Assembly: GCF_000381265.1 (NCBI RefSeq)
Contig: NZ_KB906275.1
Coordinates: forward strand, 23,823 to 87,822
Direction: 5' to 3'
Source of the DNA: Curvibacter lanceolatus ATCC 14669
GTDB lineage: Bacteria > Pseudomonadota > Gammaproteobacteria > Burkholderiales > Burkholderiaceae_C
Length of the DNA stretch: 64,000 bases
The number at the start of each line of letters is the position of its first letter. Within the stretch, counting starts at the first letter, position 1. A program made the translations under genes and the position numbers. Positions 8,790 to 18,500 of the stretch are shown one piece after another. A model generated the notes under the pieces. The model was not told where the DNA came from. It ran no database searches and saw nothing but the letters and a program-made list of their open reading frames with translations.

Positions 8790-9448
8790 GACGCAAGTTT
8801 CTCCAGAGATGTTTTCATGCCGACCAGCACTTCGATGATGCCGGCGACGGCCTGGCCCAGATCGATCGCCACCTGGGTCAATTGGGGAGCCATGTCTTCT
8901 GCATGGGCCGCTTCGATGAGGGCACAGCGCGCCAGATTGCGCCCGGCATCGCACAAGCGCAGCGCCTGAACCATCGCATGGTTCAGGCGCTGGCGTTGTC
9001 GGCTCTGGCGCTCGCAGGCCAGGACGACGTCGCGGTTCATAACGCTCACGAGCGCCATCAGCCGGGCATCAGGCCGCTCCAGACCAGCCGCGGCCTGGCG
9101 CAGCTGGCCTTCCAGGCGCCCACGCTGGCACAGCCGCCCTACCTCGTCGCTCAACTCAGCCACGGCTGCGGCCACACGCACCATCAGGCTGGCCAATTCG
9201 GTAGAGAACACCCGCATCTGTGCGGCCGCGGTGCGAAAGCCGCGCGCCTTGCGACGGGCCCTGTGCGCGCTCAGCATGGCGTTGAGTGCCGCCAGATCGA
9301 CCGCGGCAGCGCCTTCGGCCACGCGCTGAGTGCACAAGCCGAGTTGCACCACAGCCTCGAGCCGGCGCTGACTGTCCGCCAACGGCGCGACAGGGGCCTG
9401 GGCAGCCCTGGCCGAGCCGGGCCGGGGGACGGCAGAAGAATCAAACAT
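8786..9448 (-). CDS. Soluble protein with degenerate MCP signalling tip, partner of the ODP protein
   Basis: A 220-residue, almost wholly helical protein with no membrane segment. Residues about 50-80 (VDLAALNAMLSAHRARRK then ARGFRTAAAQMR) line up with the hairpin tip of MCPs ([14 protein letters not shown]... [11 protein letters not shown]): the L.ALNA, the RA, the RGF and the final (V/M)R are kept, while the glutamates are lost. The flanking helices would form the coiled-coil arms; the C-terminal helix may bind the diiron partner. No named family is recognised. It is the first gene of a two-gene unit with the ODP gene, divergent from a giant sensor kinase. It probably inserts into chemoreceptor arrays or binds CheA/CheW; this is inferred. 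Confidence 0.6.
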   Translation of the reverse strand: MFDSSAVPRPGSARAAQAPVAPLADSQRRLEAVVQLGLCTQRVAEGAAAVDLAALNAMLSAHRARRKARGFRTAAAQMRVFSTELASLMVRVAAAVAELSDEVGRLCQRGRLEGQLRQAAAGLERPDARLMALVSVMNRDVVLACERQSRQRQRLNHAMVQALRLCDAGRNLARCALIEAAHAEDMAPQLTQVAIDLGQAVAGIIEVLVGMKTSLEKLAS

Positions 9449-9578
9449 GACCGAATCCTAGGGAAACCCGCTGGCGCACGATATCGGTGCGGCACTGATT
9501 CGAGCCTCAGCGCGCTCTGATCCCGACTCAGGAAAGCCTGAGCATGGGGTCGCTCAGTCGCTCTGCTGGGCGACATAA

Positions 9579-9606
9579 TTGACACTTTTGCTAACAAATA
9601 GATAAG
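9579..9606 (+). promoter_or_regulatory. Sigma-70-like promoter of the 1342-residue sensor kinase
   Basis: A perfect TTGACA (9579-9584), a 16-base spacer, and GATAAG (9601-9606, four of six matches to TATAAT). Transcription would begin about 9613, leaving a leader of only a few bases before GTG 9619 or about 24 bases before ATG 9637, which makes the ATG a serious alternative start. Confidence 0.5.
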
Positions 9607-9618
9607 CGAGTAGCGCGA

Positions 9619-12600
9619 GTGTTCGACCTGCGAAAGATGTCCCTGCTGGGCCGACTCGGTCACATCGGGGCCTGGGCCGCGTTGCTCTGGATCGTGGTGC
9701 TGATGCTGCTCCAGTTCAGCACGTCGCTGCGCGCTCTGTGGCCCGCGCTGGCTGCGCCCGAACTGAATCCGGTGTCATTGCTGGCGCTCGGCCTGCCACC
9801 ATTGGCCCAGGTCTTGCGCCCTCATGCGCAGCGCCTTGCTGCCCTGGCGATCCAGGCCGGCCTGGGCCTGGTCGGGCTGATGCTGCTGGAATGGGGCATG
9901 CGGCTCGACAGCGCCGTCTTGCTCTCCAACAGCGTGGTCGATGGGGTATCAATGGCCGGTCGTTATGCACTGGCCGGCTGGTTGCTGCTCAGCGGCCTGG
10001 CCACCTGGGCTTTGCAGCGCCCGGGCCACACCCGTCTGACCGTGGCGCTGTCTTTGCTAGCCCTGCTCAGTATGGGCGACAGTGCTCTGGCCGTTTTCAC
10101 GATCACCTGCTGGCTGGTCTTCGGAGACGTCCCCGGGGCCTCGCTGCTGTTCAGCCTGCCGGTGCTGCTGGCGCTGCTGTGGTTCGGTCTGGCGCTGGTG
10201 ATGATCGCTTTGGGCGAAATTGACCGCCAGGGCCGGTCGGCGCCCGACCAGGGCTACCGCTGGGTGTTCGCACGCAATTTAGGCCTGTTGCTGACCACCA
10301 GCGTGCTGGCCGGCCTAGCCGCCGCGGCGGTGGTGTCGGCGCAGTCGGCCGACCTGCTGACAGAGGGCCTGCGTGCCCGGGCCGAACGCCAGGCACGGGT
10401 GCTGGAGCGCCACGTGGGGAGAGCCGCGGCCCTGGTTGCGGGGGCTTACCAGCAAGCCTGGGCACAACCGGCTGCCGCCACCACAGCAGGCTGGGATCGG
10501 GACGGTTTTCTGCGCACGCTACAGAGCCAGGGCGAGCACATCGAACTGGCAGCAGACGCTCGTGAGGCAGCCCGTCGACACTGGGTCGCCGCAGCGCCGG
10601 TTCTGCGCACGGCGGAACTGACGGCCAGCGTGCTGGCCGATGGCCGGGTACGCATCGAGCTGCCCGCAAAGGGGCGCCGAAGTAGTCTACAAGTGCAGCT
10701 GAAACTGTGGTCAGAAACGGGCAAAAGCCGAACTGAGAGCGATCGACAACTGCGGCAGCCCTTGCTGATCTGCCAAGCTGGTGAACAAGACCTTCTTTTG
10801 TGCTCGGAGTTCGATCCGGGCAGCGATGGTGCACCGGCTACCGCCGAACGATTCAGCGTAGCAGCGCCAGGCTGGCGTGAGCAGGGACACCGCCTGGTCG
10901 AATTGTCGAGTGAGGGTCAGCGCCTGGGCCTGGGGGCGCAGGCGCCGATCGGTGACGAAGGCAGCTACCTGATGCTGCGTGTCGGCGCCGCGAGCCTGTT
11001 CCGCTCGGTGGGTGGGCCCATGTTGCTGGCCATGCTGCTGCTCAGTGGCCTGGCATTGCTCGGAGCCGCATGGAGCTACTGGCGCCAGTTGCCGCGGCTG
11101 CGCAAGCTCTACTTGTCCCATGCCCAGTCTCAGGCCACGCTGCACCACCTGCCGCTGGCCACGCTGGTGCTGGATGCCCAACAGCGCGTGATCCGAGTCA
11201 ATCCGGCGGCCGAGCATTTGCTCGGGGCGCCGGCGTCGCATTGGCTGGGCCTGCCGGTGGCTGGATTGCTGCCCGACTGGCCACGCCGCATCGACCTCAG
11301 CCCCCTGGCAGACGGCACGTCACAAAGCCATAACCTGGATCTGCTGACGGCAGCCAGCACGCGTGTTCCGGTCGAGGTGCTGCTGGCAAGCTACACCTTG
11401 CTCGGGCGGCGCGGCATCTTGGTCATGCTGCGCGATCTTCGCGCTGAGCTGGACGCTGCGCGTACCATGAGGCGCTGGACTCGCGTATTCGAGGACTCGG
11501 GCTGGGGCGTGGTGATCGGCTCGGTCGGCCCATGGCCGGTGCTGGAGCTGGTCAACCCTGCCTATGCCCGGATGCTGGGCTACCGACCCGAGGAACTGGT
11601 AGGCCAGCCGGTGCGCCAGCACGTGCCGGTATCGCATTGGGAGACGCTGACACAGCTGCGGCGCGATGCCGAGCTGGGAGGCAGTGTCCAGGGTGAAATG
11701 CGCCACCAGCGCCGTGACGGCAGCGAGATCCCGACCCTGGTGAGCATCTCGGCGGTGCGCGATGACTCGGGGGCACTGCTGCACTTCGTTGTCAGTGTGC
11801 AGGACATCAGCCCTCTCAAGAATGCAGAGCAGACCGCCACCCGCCACGCTTTGCACCTGCGCGCCGTGCTGGACGCGCTGCCGGTGGGCGTGTGGATCGG
11901 CGATCTGCACGGCCAGACAACACAGACCAACCCGGCCGCCCGCCAGTTGTGGCTAGGCGACTCGGCACAGCAGATGCCCGACTGGCGCGGTTCTGGAGCG
12001 CTGCCGATACAACACGACTCGCTGATGCGCCGCGCGGTCGTCCTCCGCGGCACCCTTGACAGCGGCCTGGTCGACTTCGATCGTGCACCCGGTGAACGGC
12101 GCAGTCTGCTGACCACCGCGAGCCCGATGTTCGACCCACAAGGCGAGGTGATCGGCGCCATCGCGATCGACGAGGATCTGAGCTCGCTGCGCCGCAGCGA
12201 GTTGGCAGCCCGCGCCGCACACGACCTTCTGGAGCGCATCCTGGACGCTGGCGTGGTCGGCGTGGCACTGTGTGATGCGGTTGGCAGGGTGCTCCGCCAC
12301 AACCTGGCCTGGAACCTGTTGATCGGGCCAGACGCCGAGGCCGATGTGCTGCGCAGCTGCCTGGAGCCCGACGATGCGCTGTTGCAGAAGAACCTGATCG
12401 CGCGCGTGGCGCGCGGTGAACTGCCAACCTATGTGAGCGAACATCGCATGCACCGGGTGGGGGGCAGCCTGGGCTGGACCTTGCTGATCGTGTGCCGACT
12501 GCCGGCGAACCTGGGCGAGGAAGACCGCGTGCTCGTGCAGGTGCTCGATGTTGATGAGCGGCGCCGCAATGCCGAAGAACTGGCCAGCAACCACCTTCGC

Positions 12601-13647
12601 CTGGCAGCGGCGCAGAAGCTGGCTGGCATCGGTGACTGGCAGTGGGACAGGGACAGTGGCCTGTTCAGCTGCTCAGATCAGATGCTACGCATGTTGGACA
12701 AGAGCCTGGCCGCCTCACGCGAACTCTCGCGCGAGCAATTGCTGGCCCACGTGTACCCGGATGACCGCACAAGCCTGGCCAAGGCATTGGACCAGGCGTG
12801 GCGCCATGGTGAGGGCCTGGCACTGGACATGCGCCTGATCCGCAGCGAAGGCCCCGAGTTGATCGTGCACATGCACGGCACGGTGCAGCGCGCACGGGGC
12901 ACTATGAGCATGAGCGGAACAATGCAGGACATCAGCGAACGCAAGCGCATCGAATCCGAACTGCGCGATTCGCGCGAGCGACTGCGCGAACTGGTGGCCT
13001 ACGAGAGCGAGGTGATCGAGCAGGAGCGCAAGCGCATCGCACGCGAGGTACATGACGAACTGGGCCAGTTGCTGACGGCGCTGCGAATGGACCTGTCGAT
13101 GCTGCGCGGCCAGTTGGAACCCGATGGCGCCAGCGCCCAGCGCGCTGCCCAGATGCGCGAAACCATGGTCACCATGACCGAGGTGGTACGCCACATCGCC
13201 TCCAATCTGCGACCGGCTGCGCTGGACCTCGGCCTGGTGGCCGCCATCGAGTGGCTGGCCGAAGACTTCTCGCTGCGCTGGGAAACACGGTGCGTGCTGC
13301 AGTTGCCACGAGCTGAGGAAGGGGACCTGACCAGCTTGTCCGAGGCCGCCTCACTGGCCCTGTTCAGGGCCGTGCAAGAATCATTGACCAATATCGCGAA
13401 GTACGCGCGCGCCAACGAGGTGGTGATTGCACTGTCCTGCGAGTCGGGGCAACTGCGCCTGTGCGTGAGCGACAACGGCTGCGGCTTCGACCTGGCCGAA
13501 GTGGCCGCGCGCCGTGGCGGCGGCCTGGGCCTGCTGGGCATGCGCGAGCGCATGCACGCGCTGGGCGCCCGGCTGCACATCGAGTCTGGCTCCGGCGGCA
13601 CCCTCATCGACATCAGCTACAACATCGGCAGGAGTCCTGATTCATGA
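9619..13647 (+). CDS. Multi-PAS membrane sensor histidine kinase, NarL/HisKA_3 class
   Basis: A 1342-residue kinase. The N-terminus holds six or more hydrophobic segments (to about residue 240), then an extracytoplasmic stretch (about 250-455) and a last membrane helix near 455-475. Five PAS-like domains follow, starting near 504, 622, 744, 869 and 994. The HisKA_3 helix has ERKRIAREVHDELGQ with phosphorylatable His1145, and the HATPase ends the protein with DNGCGFD and GGLGLLGMRER. GTG 9619 is the outermost start, ATG 9637 the likely alternative. Its stop overlaps the NarL-type regulator by four bases, so that gene is its cognate partner. Signals are unknown; the PAS domains suggest small ligands, flavin or redox. 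Confidence 0.92.
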   Translation: MFDLRKMSLLGRLGHIGAWAALLWIVVLMLLQFSTSLRALWPALAAPELNPVSLLALGLPPLAQVLRPHAQRLAALAIQAGLGLVGLMLLEWGMRLDSAVLLSNSVVDGVSMAGRYALAGWLLLSGLATWALQRPGHTRLTVALSLLALLSMGDSALAVFTITCWLVFGDVPGASLLFSLPVLLALLWFGLALVMIALGEIDRQGRSAPDQGYRWVFARNLGLLLTTSVLAGLAAAAVVSAQSADLLTEGLRARAERQARVLERHVGRAAALVAGAYQQAWAQPAAATTAGWDRDGFLRTLQSQGEHIELAADAREAARRHWVAAAPVLRTAELTASVLADGRVRIELPAKGRRSSLQVQLKLWSETGKSRTESDRQLRQPLLICQAGEQDLLLCSEFDPGSDGAPATAERFSVAAPGWREQGHRLVELSSEGQRLGLGAQAPIGDEGSYLMLRVGAASLFRSVGGPMLLAMLLLSGLALLGAAWSYWRQLPRLRKLYLSHAQSQATLHHLPLATLVLDAQQRVIRVNPAAEHLLGAPASHWLGLPVAGLLPDWPRRIDLSPLADGTSQSHNLDLLTAASTRVPVEVLLASYTLLGRRGILVMLRDLRAELDAARTMRRWTRVFEDSGWGVVIGSVGPWPVLELVNPAYARMLGYRPEELVGQPVRQHVPVSHWETLTQLRRDAELGGSVQGEMRHQRRDGSEIPTLVSISAVRDDSGALLHFVVSVQDISPLKNAEQTATRHALHLRAVLDALPVGVWIGDLHGQTTQTNPAARQLWLGDSAQQMPDWRGSGALPIQHDSLMRRAVVLRGTLDSGLVDFDRAPGERRSLLTTASPMFDPQGEVIGAIAIDEDLSSLRRSELAARAAHDLLERILDAGVVGVALCDAVGRVLRHNLAWNLLIGPDAEADVLRSCLEPDDALLQKNLIARVARGELPTYVSEHRMHRVGGSLGWTLLIVCRLPANLGEEDRVLVQVLDVDERRRNAEELASNHLRLAAAQKLAGIGDWQWDRDSGLFSCSDQMLRMLDKSLAASRELSREQLLAHVYPDDRTSLAKALDQAWRHGEGLALDMRLIRSEGPELIVHMHGTVQRARGTMSMSGTMQDISERKRIESELRDSRERLRELVAYESEVIEQERKRIAREVHDELGQLLTALRMDLSMLRGQLEPDGASAQRAAQMRETMVTMTEVVRHIASNLRPAALDLGLVAAIEWLAEDFSLRWETRCVLQLPRAEEGDLTSLSEAASLALFRAVQESLTNIAKYARANEVVIALSCESGQLRLCVSDNGCGFDLAEVAARRGGGLGLLGMRERMHALGARLHIESGSGGTLIDISYNIGRSPDS

Positions 13648-14288
13648 ACCCGATCGACGTCATCGTCACCGACGACCACAGCATCGTGCGCAGCGGTTTG
13701 CGCCAGCTCCTCAGCAGTGCCCCCAACCTGCGGGTGGCTGGCGAGGCCGCCGATGGCCATGCGCTGCTGGAGTTGCTGCGCCACACCGGTGCCGACGTGG
13801 TGCTGCTCGACCTGTCGATGCCCGGCCTAAGCGGGGTAGACCTGATCAAGCGGCTTCAGCTCGACCACCCGGACCTGCCGGTGCTGGTGCTGTCCATGCA
13901 CGTTGAGGCGCAGATCGTGGCCCGGGTGCTGCGCGCCGGCGCAGCCGGCTACGTGACCAAGGACTGCGAGCCCACCGCGTTGATCGGGGCGGTGCGCAAG
14001 GTGGCGGCCAAGGGCCGCTACATTGATCCGGCCCTGGTCGATTCTGTGGTCTTCCACGGCGCACTCAACCCGGGCTCCGACTCTCCGCATGAACAACTGT
14101 CGCCGCGCGAACTGCAGGTTCTGGAGCGAATTGCCGCCGGCCAGCCCCTGGGCCAGATCGCCGACGCGCTGCACCTGAGCCCGAAGACGGTGAGCACCCA
14201 CAAGATGCGGTTGATGCAGAAGCTGGCGTTGCAGACCAATGCCGACCTACTGAAATACGCTCTGCGCCATGGCATCACCAGCCACTGA
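13644..14288 (+). CDS. NarL/LuxR-family response regulator
   Basis: A 214-residue regulator with a receiver domain (acidic pair TDDH near the start, phosphorylation site Asp56 in LLDLSMPG, conserved lysine in VTKD) and a LuxR-type HTH (LSPRELQVLERIAAG to SPKTVSTHKMRL, about residues 150-195). It starts with an ATGA overlap inside the kinase stop, which marks the pair as one two-component system. It should bind DNA as a phosphorylated dimer; target promoters are not identifiable here. Confidence 0.94.
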   Translation: MNPIDVIVTDDHSIVRSGLRQLLSSAPNLRVAGEAADGHALLELLRHTGADVVLLDLSMPGLSGVDLIKRLQLDHPDLPVLVLSMHVEAQIVARVLRAGAAGYVTKDCEPTALIGAVRKVAAKGRYIDPALVDSVVFHGALNPGSDSPHEQLSPRELQVLERIAAGQPLGQIADALHLSPKTVSTHKMRLMQKLALQTNADLLKYALRHGITSH

Positions 14289-14455
14289 GGCCAGGGTCAG
14301 GATTTCCCGACAGCGAATCCGGCATGACTGAACGGGGCGTGAGGCCGGGCCCGACAGACCACCACGGCAGGCTCAGGCAGCATCGGATGCCGTAGCGTGC
14401 CGCATGGCGGCCCTTTGCGCACATCAGGTCCCCAGCGATAACCCCAGGAATGCCC

Positions 14456-15532
14456 ATGGATCAGAACGAACTCATTCGCCGGCTGTCGGGCGAGTATCCC
14501 TACCGAGTGCTGATGATCGACGACGATCCGCTGCAACGTCTGCTGATCGAGGAGATCCTGGAGCCGCCGCAATACCACCTCACTTATGCGCCGGGCGGCC
14601 AGGATGGCCTGGACTGGCTGTGCCGGGCCGAATTCGATGTGGTGCTGACCGACCGTCGCATGCCCGGCATGGACGGTGACGAGTTCTGCCGCCGGGTCCG
14701 CAGCGACCTCGGCCTGGCGGTGCAGCCCATCCTGATGATCACCGGCAGCACGGCGGCGGAAGACTTGATGGGCGGCCTGTCTTCAGGTGCCGACGACCTG
14801 TTGCGCAAGCCCTACCACCCAATGGAGCTGCGCGCCCGCGTGCAGGCCGCGGTGCATCGCAAGCGCATCACCGACCAGCTCGACAGCACGGAATCCACCC
14901 TGTTCGCCCTGGCCCGCATGGTCGAGGCCAAGGACGAAAACACCGGCGATCACTGCTCACGCCTGGCGCACAAGGCCGTGTTGCTGGGCCTGGAGTTGGG
15001 CCTGTCGACGGCCGAACTGATGGCGCTGCGCCGCGGCGGCGTACTGCACGACATTGGCAAGCTCGGCATCCCGGACGCGATCCTACTCAAGCCAGGCCAC
15101 CTCACCCCCGAAGAATGGGTTGTGATGCGGGAACACACCACCATTGGCCACCAACTGGTGTCGCAGCTCAAGAGCATGCGCCTGACCGCGCCGATCATCC
15201 GGCACCACCACGAACGCTGGGACGGCAGCGGCTATCCCGACGGCCTGGCCGGCGAATCCATTCCCTTGCTGGCGCGGGTATTCCAGTTGGTCGACATCCA
15301 CGACGCGCTGATATCGCCTCGCCCCTACAAGGAGGGCATGAGTGCCGAGCAGGCCTCAGCCATCCTGGCTGATGAGGCCGAGCGCGGCTGGCGTGACCCC
15401 TACATGACGCGTCGCTTCCTCGATCTGGTGCGGCGGCGCCCCGAACTGGCCAGCATGAGCACGCCCCAGGCCGATCCAGCCAACGACGACCTGGGTGTGC
15501 GGCTATATGCCAGCATGACACGCCGCAACTGA
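14456..15532 (+). CDS. Response regulator with HD-GYP domain (RpfG type)
   Basis: A receiver domain (about 15-130, with MIDDDP and VLTDRRMPG) is joined to an HD-GYP phosphodiesterase domain (about 150-340). The catalytic marks are present: HDIGKLGIPD, HHHERWDGSGYP with the GYP triplet, and LVDIHDAL. HD-GYP proteins hydrolyse cyclic di-GMP in the cytoplasm. ATG 14456 is chosen because AGGA at 14446-14449 is six bases away; the ATG at 14450 would be too close. No kinase gene overlaps it, so its input may come from either giant kinase beside it. It is the only cyclic di-GMP enzyme in the window. Confidence 0.93.
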   Translation: MDQNELIRRLSGEYPYRVLMIDDDPLQRLLIEEILEPPQYHLTYAPGGQDGLDWLCRAEFDVVLTDRRMPGMDGDEFCRRVRSDLGLAVQPILMITGSTAAEDLMGGLSSGADDLLRKPYHPMELRARVQAAVHRKRITDQLDSTESTLFALARMVEAKDENTGDHCSRLAHKAVLLGLELGLSTAELMALRRGGVLHDIGKLGIPDAILLKPGHLTPEEWVVMREHTTIGHQLVSQLKSMRLTAPIIRHHHERWDGSGYPDGLAGESIPLLARVFQLVDIHDALISPRPYKEGMSAEQASAILADEAERGWRDPYMTRRFLDLVRRRPELASMSTPQADPANDDLGVRLYASMTRRN

Positions 15533-15569
15533 AGCCCGTGCGGCCCGCCTTCCTCGATTTTTGCCATTC

Positions 15570-18500
15570 ATGCCAACCTTCCAAGTATTTGTTGCCAACT
15601 CCCGTGCCGAATGGCGGCGCGCCCTGCCCCTGCTGGTGCTGATCCCGCTGGTCTGGCTACTGGAGCAGACCTCGCTGAGTGCCCTGCCCCAATTTGCCCG
15701 GATGGGCTTTCTGGCCGCTCATACCAGCGTGGAGGTCGTGGCAGTTGTTCTGGCCTCGCTGAGCTTTGGCCTGCTCTGGATGGCCCCCGACAGCCCCCGC
15801 CGGCCTGCCTCCGTGCTGCTGGCGGCCGTGATGGGTGGAGCGGCTGTGCTGGACTTCCTTCACATGCTGTCCTACGACGGCATGCCGCCTTTGGTGACGC
15901 CCTCGGGGGTGGAAAAAAGCATCGGCTTCTGGCTTGCCGGGCGAGCACTGGTCGCCTTCGGTCTGTTGGTGATGGCCATCACCCCACCGGCCTCCCGCCC
16001 GCAACGCGGGTACCCCCGCCTGTCGCTGGGCCTTGTGGGCTGTCTGGTAGCGCTCAGCAGCGCCATGATCCTCTTCTGGCCCGATCTGCTGCCGCGCACC
16101 TTCGAACCCGGCCAAGGCTTGACCGCGGCTAAGGTAGGCAGCGAAATGGCCCTGATCGCCCTGCTGCTGACGACAGCCCTGCGCCTGGAATACCTCTGCC
16201 GACGTGGCGCCGGCGTACCGATGACGGCCATGGCCATCGCGGCGGTACTCTCGGCCATCGCCGAAGGCTGCTTCGCCACCTACAGCAGCCCGACGGACAT
16301 CTTCAATGCACTGGGGCACATCGCCAAGATCGCGGCCTATGGCTACCTCACCCGCGCAGCCTACCTGCTGGCCGTGCGCCAGCCGCTGCAGGCGGCCGGT
16401 GGCATTGCCGACGCCTTGCAAGCCACACTCAACCCAGCCCTGATCTGTGACGAGGACGGCACCATCGTCTGGATGAACCCAGCCTTTGTACAGGTTACCG
16501 GCTACGAAGCACAGGCCTTGCTGGGCCGCGAGCTCGACGTGCTGCGAGTGGCCGGCGACGAGCAGGCCTGGGCCCAGATGCGTGAGGCGATGATCCAGGC
16601 CCAGCCCTGGAAGGGACAGGTTCAGGTGCGGCGCCACAACGGCAGCATCTACCTCGATGATCGCAGCGTGACACCGATGCGGGGCTCGCAAGGCCATCTG
16701 AACGGGTTTGTGATCCTGGGCGACGACGTCACCGAGCGGCATCGGATCGAGCGCGAACTGATCGCCAGCGAGGAACGCATGCGAGCCCTCCTGAGTTCGG
16801 CCCCTGACGCCGTGGTGGTGATCGACGCGCAGGGCCACATCCAGATGGTCAACCACGCGGTGGAACGAATGTTTGGCTTCAGCAGCGACGAACTGCTAGG
16901 CGCCAATGTCAATCTGCTGATGCCCGACGGGGTGGCGCGCCTGCACGACGGATTTGTACAGCACTACATGGACACCGGTGAACGCCACATCATTGGCGTG
17001 GGCCGCGACATGCTGGCGCGCAGGCGCGACGGGCGCGAATTGCATGTGCAACTCACCGTCGGTGAGGCCCGCCTGAGCGAAGGCTTGGTGTTCATCGGCT
17101 TCATGCGCGACATCAGCGAGCGGGTGCAGGTGCAAAAAGAGCTGGCCGAGCGCGAGGCGCGCTACCGCGCGTTGATGGACACCGCACTCGATGGCGTCTG
17201 GATCTGTGACGAACAGGGCCGCTTTCTGGAAGTCAACGATGCCTATGTGCGGATGTCGGGCTACAGCCGCGCCGAACTGTTGCGTATGCGCATCCCCGAC
17301 GTCAATGCCGACGACCAACCCGGCCATGTGAGCCGCCACATCCAGATCACACTGGTGTCGGGGCACGACCGCTTTGAGACCCGGCACCGACGCAAGCACG
17401 GTGACCACTGGCCGGTGGAGATCACCACCAGCCGCTCGCCTTTGGGCGATGGGCACTTCTTTGTCTTCGTGCGCGACCTGTCCGAGCGCCGTGCTGCCGC
17501 ACAAGCACTGCGACAGAGCGAGGAACGCTTTGAACTGGCCTTGCGCGGCACCAATGACGGGCTGTGGGACCGCAACCTGATCGACGGCAGCGTCTACCTT
17601 TCACCGCGCTGCGAGGAAATGCTGGGTTACCAGGAAGGCGAACTCAAGCTCAATGCCGAGACCGCCTCGCGCCTCATCCATCCCAGCGACGCACTGGCGC
17701 TGCACCTTGCGCTGGGTGACGTGTTGGCAGGTCGCAGCGACGAACGCTTCGAAATTGAAACCCGCCTGCGACACAAGCACGGCCATTGGGTCGATGTGTT
17801 GTCTCGGGGCCAGCTGTTACGGGATGGCGCCGGCACACCGGCGCGCATGATCGGGACTGTACGCGACCTGACCGAGCGCAAACGCGCCGAGCAGGCCCTG
17901 TTCGAGAGCGAAAACAAGCTGCGCTCGCTGTTCGAGCTGTCGCCACTGGGCATTGCGCTGTGCACACTGGATGGCAATCTGGTCGAATTCAACGAAGCCT
18001 ATCGAACCCTGACCGGCTACAGCGCCGAGGCCTTGCAAGGCCTGTCGTACTGGGACCTCACGCCGTCAGAGTACATGCGCGCCGAGGCCGAACAGCTGAA
18101 GATGGTGGCACGCATCGGACGCTACGGCCCCTATGAAAAGGAGTACGTGCGCGCCGACGGCAGTCGCGTTCCGGTACGCCTCAATGGTGTTCGCATCGAA
18201 CTCGGTGGCCAAGCTTATCTGTGGTCGATCAGCGAAGACCTCACGGTACAGCGCCGCATCGAAGCCGAGCGCCAGGCCGTACAGCAGCAGCAGATGCAGT
18301 CGCAAAAGCTGGAGGCTCTGGGTCACCTCACGGGCGGCATCGCACACGACTTCAACAACATGTTGGCCGGCATCATGGGCCTGGCCAGTCTGGGGCTGGA
18401 GCGCTATATCAGCGATCCTGGTGGCAAGCTGGCTGGCTACCTGCGCGAGATTGTGCGCACCAGCGAGCGCGGGCGCGATCTGGTCGCCAAGATGCTGGCC

